64,000 bases of DNA from Lentzea nigeriaca (GCF_016907955.1 NZ_JAFBCX010000023.1:1-64000), one strand, 5' to 3'. Positions 27,873 to 36,667 are shown, numbered from the stretch's first letter. Notes: generated by a model not told the origin, from the letters alone. Numbers and translations: made by a program.

Positions 27873-29821
27873 ACCCCGCGCAGGTGACGTTCGGTGCGGC
27901 GGTGGCGCTGGCGCTCGCGACCGCCGTGGCCGCGATCGTCGTGCCGAGGCGGGTGGTCGTGGGTGCGGGTACCGCGCTCACGGGTGCGGCCGGGCTGGCT
28001 GCGGGAGTCGCGGCGGTGTCCGGGCACTCGTTCTCCCTTGTGCTGCCAGGACTGTTACCGCTGTCCGGGGTGTCGTTCACGCTCGACGCGCTGGGTGGGT
28101 TGTTCGTCGCGGTGACCGGCGGTGTCGCGGTGGCGGCCGGCGTGTACGCGACCTCCTACGGCAAGGCGTCGGCGGTGTTGCCGATGTTCGTGCTGGCGAT
28201 GTTGCTCGTGCCCGCGGCGGCGAGCGTGGGCACGTTGCTGGTGTGCTGGGAACTGATGGCGCTGTTCTCGCTGCTGCTGGTGATCGGCGAGAACCGGTCG
28301 CGGGCCGAGGTCACGTCGGCGGGCCGCTGGTACGCGGTGATGACGCACCTGGGGTTCGTGTCGATCCTCTGTGGACTGATGGTGTTCGCGGCGCACGCGC
28401 CGGCGGACTCGTTCGCGGCGCTGCGGGAGGCGCGGTTGTCGCCGGCGGTGTCCGCGACGGTGTTCGTGCTGACGCTGGCCGGTTTCGCGTCCAAGGCGGG
28501 CATCGTGCCCCTGCACGCGTGGTTGCCGCGGGCGCACCCGGAGGCGCCGAGTCACGTGTCCGCGTTGATGTCGGCGGCGATGGTGAACCTGGGTGTGTAC
28601 GGCCTGGTGCGAGTCGGGTTCGACCTGCTCGGCGGCGGGCCGCGGTGGTGGTGGCTGCTGGTGCTCGCGCTGGGTGCGCTGTCCGCGGTGCACGGGATTC
28701 TGCAGGCGGCGATGAGCACCGACCTCAAACGGCTGCTGGGCCAGTCCACCACGGAGAACATGGGGCTGGTGCTCGTCGGTGTCGGCGCGGCCGGGTTGTT
28801 CACGGCTTCCGGCAACCCCGTGCTGGCGGGTCTGGCCACGGCGGCGGCACTGCTGCACGTGGTGAACCACGCGGCGTTCAAGACGTTGTTGTTCCTCGCG
28901 GCCGGTGCGGTGCTGCACGGCACCGGCACACGTGACCTCGACGCGCTGGGCGGTCTGCGCCGGACGATGCCGGTGACGACGGCGCTGTTCGGAGTGGGAG
29001 CACTGGCGGCGTCGGCGTTGCCTCCCGGCACGGCGTTCGTGTCCGAGTGGTTGTTGCTGCAGGCGTTGGTCCACGGCCTGCCACCGTCCGGTGTGGACAC
29101 CGCGATCGCCCTGCCGGTGGCGGTGGCGGCGGTCGCCCTGACCGCGGGACTCGCGGTGGTGACGTTCGTGAAGGCGTTCGGGGTGGGGTTCCTGGCCAAA
29201 CCGCGCAGCGAGGCCGCAGCGAACGCGCGGGAGGTGCCGTACGGGATGCGGGCGGGGATGGCGATCGCCGCGCTGGGATGCGTGGTGCTCGCGTTGCTGC
29301 CGTCGTTGGTGCTCCCGGCCGTCGCCGGTGGTGCCACGACCGGCTTGGTGACGCTGCGACTGACCGGTGTCACCGGGTCGCTGTCGCCGTTGCTGCTGAC
29401 GTTGTGGCTCGTTGTCGCGGTGGTCGTCGTGGCGGCCGGGGTGCGCGGCGTCGTCGCGCGGCGGACCCGGCGCGACGCGCGGTTGTGGGACTGCGGCGGT
29501 GGACCGATGTCCGCGCGGATGGAGTACACGGCGACGTCGTTCGCCGAGCCGTTGCAACGGGTGTTCGACGACGTGGTGCAGCCGGAGCTGGACGTGCACG
29601 TGACACACCACGAGGAGTCGCGGTACCTCGTGCGGGCCGTGGAGTTCCGCCGTTCCGTCCCGGACCGGGTGGAACGGCGGCTGTACGCGCCGGTGCTCGC
29701 CGCGACGCGGGCGTGGGGCAGGGCAGGACGCTCGCTCGCGACCGGCAGCGTGCACCGCTACCTGGGCTACGGCTTCTACACGTTGTGCGCCGCGCTGCTG
29801 CTCCTGGCGGTGACGCGATGA
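27869..29821 (+). CDS. HyfB-like antiporter-type membrane subunit
   Basis: A 650-residue NuoL/M/N-MrpA family protein of the HyfB/HycC type with about 14-16 membrane helices. Residues expected for proton translocation are kept: the Glu in LVCWELMALFSLLLV and the Lys in FASKAGIVPLHAWLPRAHPE, followed by PSHVSALMSAAMVNLGVYG. The C-terminal ~90 residues are a soluble tail including WDCGGGPMSARMEYTATSFA, typical of HyfB-like subunits. It starts four bases inside the preceding gene and ends four bases inside the next. Confidence 0.9.
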   Translation: MNPAQVTFGAAVALALATAVAAIVVPRRVVVGAGTALTGAAGLAAGVAAVSGHSFSLVLPGLLPLSGVSFTLDALGGLFVAVTGGVAVAAGVYATSYGKASAVLPMFVLAMLLVPAAASVGTLLVCWELMALFSLLLVIGENRSRAEVTSAGRWYAVMTHLGFVSILCGLMVFAAHAPADSFAALREARLSPAVSATVFVLTLAGFASKAGIVPLHAWLPRAHPEAPSHVSALMSAAMVNLGVYGLVRVGFDLLGGGPRWWWLLVLALGALSAVHGILQAAMSTDLKRLLGQSTTENMGLVLVGVGAAGLFTASGNPVLAGLATAAALLHVVNHAAFKTLLFLAAGAVLHGTGTRDLDALGGLRRTMPVTTALFGVGALAASALPPGTAFVSEWLLLQALVHGLPPSGVDTAIALPVAVAAVALTAGLAVVTFVKAFGVGFLAKPRSEAAANAREVPYGMRAGMAIAALGCVVLALLPSLVLPAVAGGATTGLVTLRLTGVTGSLSPLLLTLWLVVAVVVVAAGVRGVVARRTRRDARLWDCGGGPMSARMEYTATSFAEPLQRVFDDVVQPELDVHVTHHEESRYLVRAVEFRRSVPDRVERRLYAPVLAATRAWGRAGRSLATGSVHRYLGYGFYTLCAALLLLAVTR

Positions 29822-30765
29822 CCGCGCTCGGGCTGGCCGGAGCGGTGGTGCAGCCGGTGCTGATCGTGGCGGGAGCGCCCGTGCTGGTCGGGGTCATGCG
29901 GCAGGTCCGCGCCCGGCTGGAGGGCAGGGCCGGGCCGGGAATCCGGCAGCCGTGGCGCGACCTGCGCAAGCTGTTCGGCAAGGAGCGCATCGCACCACGC
30001 GGCACGAGCGAGGTGTTCCGGGTGGCGCCGCTGGTGCTGGTGGCGACGACCCTGGTGATCACGGTCGTGGCGCCGTTCGTCACGGTCGCGTCCGTGCTGA
30101 ACCCGGTGGCCGACCTGTTCGTGGTCGTGGCGCTGCTCGCGGTGGGCGCGGTCGCGCTGGCGCTCGCGGGTCTCGACACGGGCACTGCTTTCGGCGGGAT
30201 GGGAGCGAGCCGGGAGGTCACGATCCTGGCTCTGGTCGAGCCGACGTTGCTGGTCGCCATCCTCGCGTTGTCGGCACGGGTCGGGTCGACCAACCTCGGC
30301 GACGTCGTCTCGTCGATGGTGCGGGAACCGTCCCGGGTGATCTCCCCGGTGAGCCTGCTGGCCGCGGTGGCGCTGGTGATCGCGACCGTCGCCGAGAACG
30401 GGCGGATTCCCGTGGACAACCCCTCGACACATCTGGAACTGACGATGGTGCACGAGGCGATGGTGCTCGAGTACGCGGGACCGGACCTCGCACTGGTGGA
30501 GCTGGCGTCGGCGATGCGGCTGTCGGTGTTCCTCGGGCTGCTGGCGAATCTGTTCGTGCCGTGGGGGATCGCGACCACGGCGACCCCCGCGGCGCTGCTC
30601 GCGGGGGTGCTCGCGCTGGTGCTCAAGGTCGGGGTGCTCGGTGCCGCCCTCGCCGCGGCCGAGGTGTTCCTGGCGAAGCTGCGGCTGTTCCGCGTACCCG
30701 AGCTGCTGGCCGGCTCGTTCCTGCTGTCCCTGCTGGCCGTCGCGGCCTCGTACTTCCTGGCGTGA
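29818..30765 (+). CDS. HyfC/NuoH-like membrane subunit
   Basis: A 315-residue NuoH-family subunit (HyfC/HycD type) with about eight helices. Characteristic segments are RQPWRDLRKLFGKE, the acidic loop EVTILALVEPTLLVAILAL and AENGRIPVDNPSTHLELTMV followed by HEAMVLEYAGPDLAL. In complex I and group 4 hydrogenases this subunit joins the soluble electron-transfer arm to the proton-pumping arm; its charged residues are kept. Starts at the ATG overlapping the previous gene. Confidence 0.92.
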   Translation: MTALGLAGAVVQPVLIVAGAPVLVGVMRQVRARLEGRAGPGIRQPWRDLRKLFGKERIAPRGTSEVFRVAPLVLVATTLVITVVAPFVTVASVLNPVADLFVVVALLAVGAVALALAGLDTGTAFGGMGASREVTILALVEPTLLVAILALSARVGSTNLGDVVSSMVREPSRVISPVSLLAAVALVIATVAENGRIPVDNPSTHLELTMVHEAMVLEYAGPDLALVELASAMRLSVFLGLLANLFVPWGIATTATPAALLAGVLALVLKVGVLGAALAAAEVFLAKLRLFRVPELLAGSFLLSLLAVAASYFLA

Positions 30766-30768
30766 CTC

Positions 30769-31431
30769 ATGACTGAAACCGTGTACGTGCAACTGCTCGA
30801 CCTGACCTGCGGCGCGCTGCTGCTGACCGCGGTGCTGATCCTGTGGCGACGGGATCTCTCCGTGATCGTGCGGGTGTTCGCTCTGCAGGGCGCGGCGCTG
30901 ACCGCGCTCGTCGCCGTGCTCGCCGCGCACGAGCGGTCCGGTGAGCTGTGGGTAATCGCGGCGGGTGTGCTCGCCCTGCGCGCCGGTCTGCTCCCCTACC
31001 TGCTGCGCCGCACCCTCGCCGCGGCAGGCGAACCCCAGCGCGAGGCCAGGCCGCTCGTGAACGTCGCTGCCTCGCTGCTCGCCGCCGCCGTGCTCACGTT
31101 CCTCGCCCACGCCGTGTCCCGGCCGCTGGTGACGCTGGCGCCGAGCCCGGCGGCCCAGGCGATCCCGATCGCCGTGACGGTGGTGCTGATCGGGTTCTTC
31201 GTCCTGGTCACCCGCCGGCACGCGGTGTCGCAGGTGGTCGGTTTCCTGTTGATGGACAACGGGATCACCGCGCTCGGCCTGCTGACCACCACCGGGGTCG
31301 GTCTCGTGGTCGAGGTGGGCGTGTCGCTCGACGTGCTGCTGGCGGTGCTGGTGCTGCAGATCCTCGCCGTGCGGATTCGAGAGACGTTCGGCGACACCGA
31401 CCTCGACGACCTGCGGGAGCTGCGCGACTGA
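30769..31431 (+). CDS. HyfE-like (NuoK-related) membrane subunit
   Basis: A 220-residue, roughly seven-helix protein of the HyfE type, whose C-terminal half resembles NuoK (RRHAVSQVVGFLLMDNGITA, then LDVLLAVLVLQILAVRIRET). It begins three bases after the preceding stop, and its own stop overlaps the next start by one base. It is expected to lie within the membrane arm next to the antiporter-like subunits. Confidence 0.87.
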   Translation: MTETVYVQLLDLTCGALLLTAVLILWRRDLSVIVRVFALQGAALTALVAVLAAHERSGELWVIAAGVLALRAGLLPYLLRRTLAAAGEPQREARPLVNVAASLLAAAVLTFLAHAVSRPLVTLAPSPAAQAIPIAVTVVLIGFFVLVTRRHAVSQVVGFLLMDNGITALGLLTTTGVGLVVEVGVSLDVLLAVLVLQILAVRIRETFGDTDLDDLRELRD

Positions 31432-32870
31432 TGACCATCCTCCTGCTTCCGCTGCTCGTACCGCTGCTCGGCGCGGCGGGCTATGCCGTGTTCGGCTGGC
31501 GTCGCGCCACGGTCTGGCTCGGCACCGCCTCGGCGTCGGTCATGCTGGCCTCCTCCATCGCGATCGCCGCGGGCGACCTCCCGCGCACGGCATCGGCCGG
31601 CCTGGTGCGGGTGGACGCGTTGTCGGCGTTCATGCTCCTGGTGATCGGCGCCGTGGGTCTGCTCGCCACCGCGGCCTCCCCCGCTCACCTGCGGACCGAG
31701 ATCGCGGCCGGCCGCGCGAGCACCCGGACCGCTGCCCGGCACAGCCTGCTGGTGCAGCTGTTCCTGGCCGCGATGACACTCGCCGTCACGGCCGCCGACC
31801 TCGGCGTGCTGTGGGTGGCGATCGAGGCGACGACCATCGTGACCGCGTTCCTCGTCGGGCAGCGCAGGACCAGGGCAGCCGTCGAAGCGGCGTGGAAGTA
31901 CGTGGTGATCTGCTCCGCCGGTATCGCGCTGGCGTTGATGGGCACGATCGTGCTGAACCACGCGTCCGTCCACTCAGGACACGAGGCCGGGCTGGACCTC
32001 GCCGGGCTGGCGGCCGCGGCGTCCGGTCTCGATCCCGCGGTCACCAGGATCGCCGTCGTGCTGCTGCTCCTCGGGTTCGGGACCAAGGCCGGTCTCGCAC
32101 CGCTGCACGCGTGGCTGCCCGACGCGCACTCCCAGGCCCCCGCGCCCGTGTCGGCGCTGATGTCAGGAGTCCTGCTGTCCGTGGCGTTCTACGCGATCCT
32201 GCGGGTCAAGGTGATCGCGGACGTGGCGCTCGGCACGGGGTTCACGCGAGCGGTCCTGGTGGTGATGGCACTGGCGTCGCTCGCGATCGCGGCGTCGTTG
32301 CTGCTGGGGATCCGCGACTACAAACGCATGCTCGCCTACTCCAGCATCGAACACCTCGGGCTCGTGGCGCTGGGCGCCGCGATCGGCACGCCACTCGCCC
32401 TGGCCGCCGCGCTGCTGCACGTCGCGGGGCACGGCCTCGCCAAGGGCGTGCTGTTCCTCGGCTCCGGCCGGATCCTGCAGGCGACCGGCACGAGCCGCAT
32501 CGACGGCGTGCGCGGACTCCTGGCGAGCCGCCCGGCACTGGCGGGGAGTTTCGGCGCGGGCGTACTGGCGCTGATCGGGCTGCCACCGTTCAGCCTGTTC
32601 GCGAGTGAGCTCGGCATCGCCCGCGCCGGGTTCGCGGCGGGGATGGGCTGGTTCACCGCCGCGGCGTTCGCGCTGGTGCTCGTGATCGCCGCCGCGCTCG
32701 TCACCCGCACCAGCCGGATGCTGCTCGGCCCACCGCAGGAACCGGCAACGGGCAGCGTGCCGATGACTCTCGTGGCGGGACTGGCCGTGTGCGCCGCGCT
32801 CGGCGTCGCGATCGGCCCGCTCTCACCTCTGCTGCACGACGCGGCGAGCCTCCTGGTGGTGACGCGATGA
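31431..32870 (+). CDS. HyfF-like antiporter-type membrane subunit
   Basis: A 479-residue NuoL/M/N-family subunit of the HyfF type. The pumping residues are present: Glu in VLWVAIEATTIVTAFLVG and Lys in GFGTKAGLAPLHAWLPDAH, followed by PAPVSALMSG. A further conserved segment is RDYKRMLAYSSIEHLGLVAL. Together with the HyfB-like subunit this gives two potential proton (or cation) channels. Its stop overlaps the large-subunit start. Confidence 0.9.
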   Translation: MTILLLPLLVPLLGAAGYAVFGWRRATVWLGTASASVMLASSIAIAAGDLPRTASAGLVRVDALSAFMLLVIGAVGLLATAASPAHLRTEIAAGRASTRTAARHSLLVQLFLAAMTLAVTAADLGVLWVAIEATTIVTAFLVGQRRTRAAVEAAWKYVVICSAGIALALMGTIVLNHASVHSGHEAGLDLAGLAAAASGLDPAVTRIAVVLLLLGFGTKAGLAPLHAWLPDAHSQAPAPVSALMSGVLLSVAFYAILRVKVIADVALGTGFTRAVLVVMALASLAIAASLLLGIRDYKRMLAYSSIEHLGLVALGAAIGTPLALAAALLHVAGHGLAKGVLFLGSGRILQATGTSRIDGVRGLLASRPALAGSFGAGVLALIGLPPFSLFASELGIARAGFAAGMGWFTAAAFALVLVIAAALVTRTSRMLLGPPQEPATGSVPMTLVAGLAVCAALGVAIGPLSPLLHDAASLLVVTR

Positions 32871-34339
32871 CCCGGATGATCACGCCGGACGAGCTGCCCG
32901 TGCAGGCGGAATCCCTGCTGGGACAGGGCTTCCGGCTGGCGCTCGCCGCCGGGCACGATGACGGCGATCGGCTCCGCGCGGTCTACCTGTTCACCGCACC
33001 CTCGCCGGACCGCCGCGTCGAGCTGCACGTGCCGCTGGACCTGGCGGCGCCGTGCGTGCCGAGCCTCGCGCACCTGTCGTTCCCCGCCGGGCGGTTCGAA
33101 CGGGAGATGCACGACCTGTTCGGCATCGTCCCGACCGGACACCCGCTTCCCCAGCGGCTGGTGCGCCACTTCCACTGGCCGGCCGGCTGGCACCCGATGC
33201 GGCGTGACGTCGGCGCGCCGCCGGAGTTCGGTGACGTCGACGGCCCGTTCCCGTTCCGCACGGTCGAAGGGCCCGGGGTGTACGAGATCCCGGTCGGACC
33301 GGTGCACGCGGGCATGATCGGCCCAGGCCACTTCCGGTTCTCCGTGGTGGGCGAGACCGTCCTCAACCTCAAGGCGAGGCTGTGGTTCGTCCACAGAGGA
33401 CTGGAGAAGCTCTTCCAGGGACGCTCCTCTGAGAGCGGCATCGAACTCGCCGAACGCGTCAGCGGCGACACGAGTGTCGGGCACGCCCTCGCCCACTGCC
33501 TCGCGGTCGAGGACGCCCTGGGCATCGCCGTGCCGCCGGACGCCCAGCGCGTCCGCGCGATCCTGCTGGAGCTCGAACGCGTCTACAACCACATCGCCGA
33601 CATCGGCGCGCTGTGCAACGACGTCGCGTACGGAATCCTCAACTCCCACGCCCAGCGCGTGCGGGAAAACCTGTTGCGTCTCAACGACTCCGTCACGGGA
33701 CACAGGTTGCTGCGCGGAGCCGTCCACGTCGGCGGAGCCGCCCTCACCTCGCTGCCGGACACCGACCGGCTCGCGGCCATCGGCGCCGACGTCGCCGAGA
33801 TCGTCGCGCTCGCCCTGGGCAACTCGGTCGTGGCCGACCGCTTCACCGGCACCGCCGTCCTGAGCCACGACCAGGCCGCCGACCTCGGTACCCTCGGCTA
33901 CGTCGCCCGCGCCAGCGGGTTGACCGTCGACGCGCGGCACGACCACCCGTTCCTGCCGGGACAACACCCCCGCCGCGAACACAGCCGCACGACCGGCGAC
34001 GTCCTGTCCCGCTTCCTGGTGCGGGCAGAGGAGATCGCCGACTCGATCGCACTCGTCACCGACCTCGTCACGACCCTCGACGATCGCCTCGGCGCGAGCG
34101 CGGAAGACCCGGTCGCACCGAGCGGGACGCGGTCGGGCGTGGGCATCGTGGAGGGCTGGCGCGGCACCGTCGTGCACCGCGCGGAACTAGCCGACGGCCG
34201 CCTGACCCGCGTGAAGATCGTCGACCCGAGCTTCTTCAACTGGCCGGCGCTGCCGGTCGCCATGACGGACACGATCGTCCCGGACTTCCCGCTGGCCAAC
34301 AAGAGCTTCAACCTGTCCTACGCCGGAAACGACCTGTGA
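32867..34339 (+). CDS. HyfG-like NuoC-NuoD fusion lacking nickel-binding cysteines
   Basis: A 490-residue protein. Residues 1-130 resemble NuoC (EREMHDLFGIVPTGHPLPQR). Residues 140-490 resemble NuoD and the group 4 hydrogenase large subunit (GPVHAGMIGPGHFRFSVVGE, WFVHRGLEKLFQGR). In active [NiFe] hydrogenases a CxxC near the L1 motif and a second near the C-terminus bind nickel. Here L1 reads RVSGDTSVGHA (198-207) and the C-terminal motif reads DPSFFNWPALPVAM (453-466), with no cysteines. The subunit therefore cannot hold a NiFe site. Known cysteine-free relatives are called energy-converting hydrogenase-related (Ehr). The substrate is unknown. Confidence 0.9.
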   Translation: MTRMITPDELPVQAESLLGQGFRLALAAGHDDGDRLRAVYLFTAPSPDRRVELHVPLDLAAPCVPSLAHLSFPAGRFEREMHDLFGIVPTGHPLPQRLVRHFHWPAGWHPMRRDVGAPPEFGDVDGPFPFRTVEGPGVYEIPVGPVHAGMIGPGHFRFSVVGETVLNLKARLWFVHRGLEKLFQGRSSESGIELAERVSGDTSVGHALAHCLAVEDALGIAVPPDAQRVRAILLELERVYNHIADIGALCNDVAYGILNSHAQRVRENLLRLNDSVTGHRLLRGAVHVGGAALTSLPDTDRLAAIGADVAEIVALALGNSVVADRFTGTAVLSHDQAADLGTLGYVARASGLTVDARHDHPFLPGQHPRREHSRTTGDVLSRFLVRAEEIADSIALVTDLVTTLDDRLGASAEDPVAPSGTRSGVGIVEGWRGTVVHRAELADGRLTRVKIVDPSFFNWPALPVAMTDTIVPDFPLANKSFNLSYAGNDL

Positions 34340-34348
34340 GAAGGAGAC

Positions 34349-35022
34349 TTGACTTCCTCTCCCTCATGAACGAGGGGGATTCCTACGGCCGCGCCGCAGG
34401 GTTTTCTGCTTCGTCACCGACTGCCCGCCCGGAGGGTTCCGTTGAGGTCTTACACCGGCTCCACAGACTGTCACCGCCAGCCCGGCGGCCAGAATTTTGC
34501 GTGCCGCGTTCACGTCCCGGTCATGGGCCGCACCGCAGCCACAGATCCACGCCCGCACGTGCAACGGCATCGCCGCCGCGAGCGCGCCACAGGCCGAGCA
34601 CAGCTTGGACGACGGGAACCAGCGATCGATCACGATCACGTCCCGCCCGTGCCAGCTCGCCTTGTGTTCCAGAAACCGCCGGAACTGCCGCCAGCCGGCG
34701 TCGCTGATCGCGCGGGCCAGGTGGTGGTTGCCGACCATGTTGGACACGGCCAGGTCCTCGATCACGAGCGAGTTCTCACGCACGAGCCGAGTAGTGACCT
34801 TGTGCAGGAAGTCCGTGCGCCGGTCGGCGATCCGGGCCTGCACACGGGCGACCTTGACGCGGGCCTTGGCCCGGTTGCCGCTGCCCAAGCCACCGCGTGT
34901 CCCACGTGGGTGGTTCGTGAACGCCATATCGCCCCGACGGCGACACGGCTGTTCCTGCCCTGCTCCAGAGGGAGCCGATTCCTCCCCGTCCTGAAGGACT
35001 GGGTCTCCTCCGAGGATCTGAC
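34349..35022 (-). mobile_element. decayed IS605-type tnpB element
   Basis: An insertion between the large-subunit gene and the next operon gene, with the tnpB remnant antisense to the operon. At the tnpB 3' side the end (34349-34376) carries a CCCTC/GAGGG hairpin, and the complementary strand ends GAGGAAGTCAA, typical of IS200/IS605 right ends. At the other side a GTCCT-GA-AGGAC hairpin lies at 34988-34999. A TTCAT on the minus strand flanks 35022 and could be the target motif. No TnpA transposase is present. The exact boundaries are inferred. Confidence 0.7.
34364..34894 (-). pseudogene. TnpB (RNA-guided nuclease family) C-terminal fragment
   Basis: About 177 codons homologous to the C-terminal half of IS605 TnpB. 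Recognisable parts are GSGNRAKARVKVARVQARI, the RuvC-II glutamate in LVIEDLAVSNM, the zinc finger cysteines in SKLCSACG and WICGCG, and the RuvC-III Asp in HDRDVNAARKIL. The N-terminal ~220 residues, including the RuvC-I Asp, are missing; the frame continues upstream to 35044 in unrelated sequence. It cannot be an active nuclease. Its 3' end and the flanking hairpin are where omega RNA is normally encoded. Confidence 0.85.
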
Positions 35023-35229
35023 ATGAACGAGTTCGAAACCGCATTGCGCGACAAGGTCACCGACGCCGGCCGGACACTGACCGAGGCCAGGCAGGCCGGT
35101 CACGACTACGAGGTGCACCTGCACAGCGCCAGGATCCGCGATCTGCTCGACCTCGCGGAGCGGCACGGCATCGACACCCACGACTGGATCGACGCCACCC
35201 AGCTGGAGTCGCTGGAGAGCGGACGGTGA
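35023..35229 (+). CDS. small acidic helical protein in Ehr-type operon
   Basis: A 68-residue protein, mostly alpha-helical and charged (MNEFETALRDKVTDAGRTLT, ending DWIDATQLESLESGR). I recognise no family. It begins at the junction with the insertion element: GAGGA six bases before the ATG derives from the element end, while an AAGGAG orphaned at 34341-34346 probably was the original ribosome-binding site. The stop overlaps the next start by four bases, so it is part of the operon and probably an accessory or assembly subunit (inference). Confidence 0.7.
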   Translation: MNEFETALRDKVTDAGRTLTEARQAGHDYEVHLHSARIRDLLDLAERHGIDTHDWIDATQLESLESGR

Positions 35230-35981
35230 ACGCGCCGGTTGTGGCCGTGGTCGGCGGAATCGGCGCCACCACCGCGGTGTTGCGCCGCTACGCGAACGCG
35301 ATCGAGGAGCTCGCCGGGCTGCCGACCAGGGTGATCGCCACCGACTACGGCCTGCACCGCGTCGAACCCGACGTCGGGGCGGTGTTCCTCGCCAGGGCAG
35401 AACCCGAACGAGTGCTGATGGCCCGCGAGGTCATGCGCGGCATCCCTGTCGTGACCGACCACGACACGGCCGCCATCGCGCTGGCCGCCGCGCTGCTGAC
35501 GACGCTCCGCCGGGCCGACCGCGCACCGCATCTGAGCCAGGTTGTCGTCGCGGGCGCCCGCACCATGCCGTCGCTCACCCAGCTGTTGCTGATCGCCGGC
35601 ATCGGCCACATCACCGCGTGGAACCCCTCCGACGCCATGGCGTACCCGCTGCTGCGCGTCGCGAGCGGAGCGGACGCCGTGATCAACCTGGTCGGCGGAG
35701 GAGGCCGCTACGCCTGGCCGCGGCACAACGTCCCGGCGGTGATCGTGCCCGATCCCGCCCGCGACCCGCTGCTGGCCCTGCCCGGCCTGCTCCAGGCGCT
35801 CACCCGCAGTCCCGGCGCGACGCCGACTCTCGACGTGCACCGCGACTGCGCGCTCGCCCTGGCGCAGGCCGCCCCGGAAAGCGCTCTGCTGCCGCGGAAG
35901 CCGGACGCGTCGCTCGTCGAACAGGTCGCCGTCGCCGCCACCCTGGCGCTGGCCGCCGTCCCGCGGGCTACAGACCGGTGA
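35226..35981 (+). CDS. degenerate malic-enzyme-like NAD-binding protein
   Basis: A 251-residue protein with residues about 50-170 resembling the NAD-binding core of malic enzymes: a segment like EPERVLMAREVMRGIPVVTD and then HDTAAIALAAALLTTLRRAD, matching the family pattern of 'IPVFHDDQHGTA..AALLNAL', followed by a Rossmann-like QVVVAGARTMPSLTQLLLIAG. The N-terminal catalytic half of malic enzyme is missing and the DDQHGTA metal/substrate motif is altered to DHDTAA. It overlaps the 68-residue gene by four bases. It may bind a dinucleotide or act as a structural partner of the complex. The assignment is from pattern memory. Confidence 0.65.
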   Translation: MNAPVVAVVGGIGATTAVLRRYANAIEELAGLPTRVIATDYGLHRVEPDVGAVFLARAEPERVLMAREVMRGIPVVTDHDTAAIALAAALLTTLRRADRAPHLSQVVVAGARTMPSLTQLLLIAGIGHITAWNPSDAMAYPLLRVASGADAVINLVGGGGRYAWPRHNVPAVIVPDPARDPLLALPGLLQALTRSPGATPTLDVHRDCALALAQAAPESALLPRKPDASLVEQVAVAATLALAAVPRATDR

Positions 35982-36624
35982 TCATCAGGTCGTCGACGTC
36001 GAACCCGAGGTTGTTGCGCACTCCGACGACACCGGCCACGGCGCGCGCGATCCGCTCCGCGCGTTCCGTCGCACTACGCAGGCACAGCGTCCCTTCCAGC
36101 GTCACGAGCCCTCCCGCGACCCGCACCTCCACCGGCACGTCCGAGGAGACCAACGCCCGTTCGAGGTCGGCACGGATCGCCGCGTCGTCGCGCAGGTACA
36201 CCCGCAGCGCATCGCGGCGCGCCAGCACACCGATCAACGTGCCGTTGTCGTTGACCACACACGCCGCATCCACCCGTGCCGCGGTCAGCACTCGCAGCGC
36301 CGACCACAACGGCTCCTGCTCGCCGATCGTGATCGCGGGAGCGACCATGAGCTCGCTCGCCAGCAGGCCGCCGCACCGCTGCCACCGCGACCGCACGACC
36401 GAACCCGCGAGCACCGGCGGCGAAGCGGTGCCGCCGCGGAACTCCAGCTTGGCGGTCAGATCCGTCTCGGACACCACGCCCAGCGGACGACCGGCCGGGC
36501 CGACCACCGGCACCATGCTCACCTCGCAGGCGAGCACCATCCCGACGAGGTCCCTGAACACCGTGTCCGGCGCCGCGGTCACGACGCGCCGGCACATCAC
36601 ACTGGCCGTGGTCAACTCACCCAC
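35968..36624 (-). CDS. CBS-pair and BON domain protein
   Basis: A 218-residue protein. Two CBS motifs (about 7-60, TASVMCRRVVTAAPDTVFRD; and about 88-145, LASELMVAPAITIGEQEPLW) form a Bateman module for adenine nucleotides. A BON domain follows at the C-terminus (about 150-215, GGLVTLEGTLCLRS, VRNNLGFDVDDL). Such proteins are common in actinobacterial stress and dormancy regulons. GTG 36624 is preferred over 36636 because GGGAGG lies four bases upstream. It is convergent with the malic-enzyme-like gene and divergent from the second ArsR gene, whose operator is in the gap. Confidence 0.85.
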   Translation of the reverse strand: MGELTTASVMCRRVVTAAPDTVFRDLVGMVLACEVSMVPVVGPAGRPLGVVSETDLTAKLEFRGGTASPPVLAGSVVRSRWQRCGGLLASELMVAPAITIGEQEPLWSALRVLTAARVDAACVVNDNGTLIGVLARRDALRVYLRDDAAIRADLERALVSSDVPVEVRVAGGLVTLEGTLCLRSATERAERIARAVAGVVGVRNNLGFDVDDLMITGL

Positions 36625-36667
36625 TCGGCCTCCCACAGGGCGACGCGAGACGACCGGACTTGCGAAC

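Noticed and set aside
27390..34339. Calling the Ehr-type operon a functional [NiFe] hydrogenase or formate hydrogenlyase
   Set aside because: The large subunit lacks all four nickel-binding cysteines and no maturation or formate dehydrogenase genes are seen.
27390..34339. Calling the operon complex I (Nuo)
   Set aside because: Subunit order, the fused NuoC-NuoD, the HyfE-like subunit, and the lack of NuoE/F/G and NuoI fit group 4 hydrogenase relatives instead.
34364..34894. An active TnpB nuclease
   Set aside because: The N-terminal half with the RuvC-I aspartate is missing and no transposase gene accompanies it.
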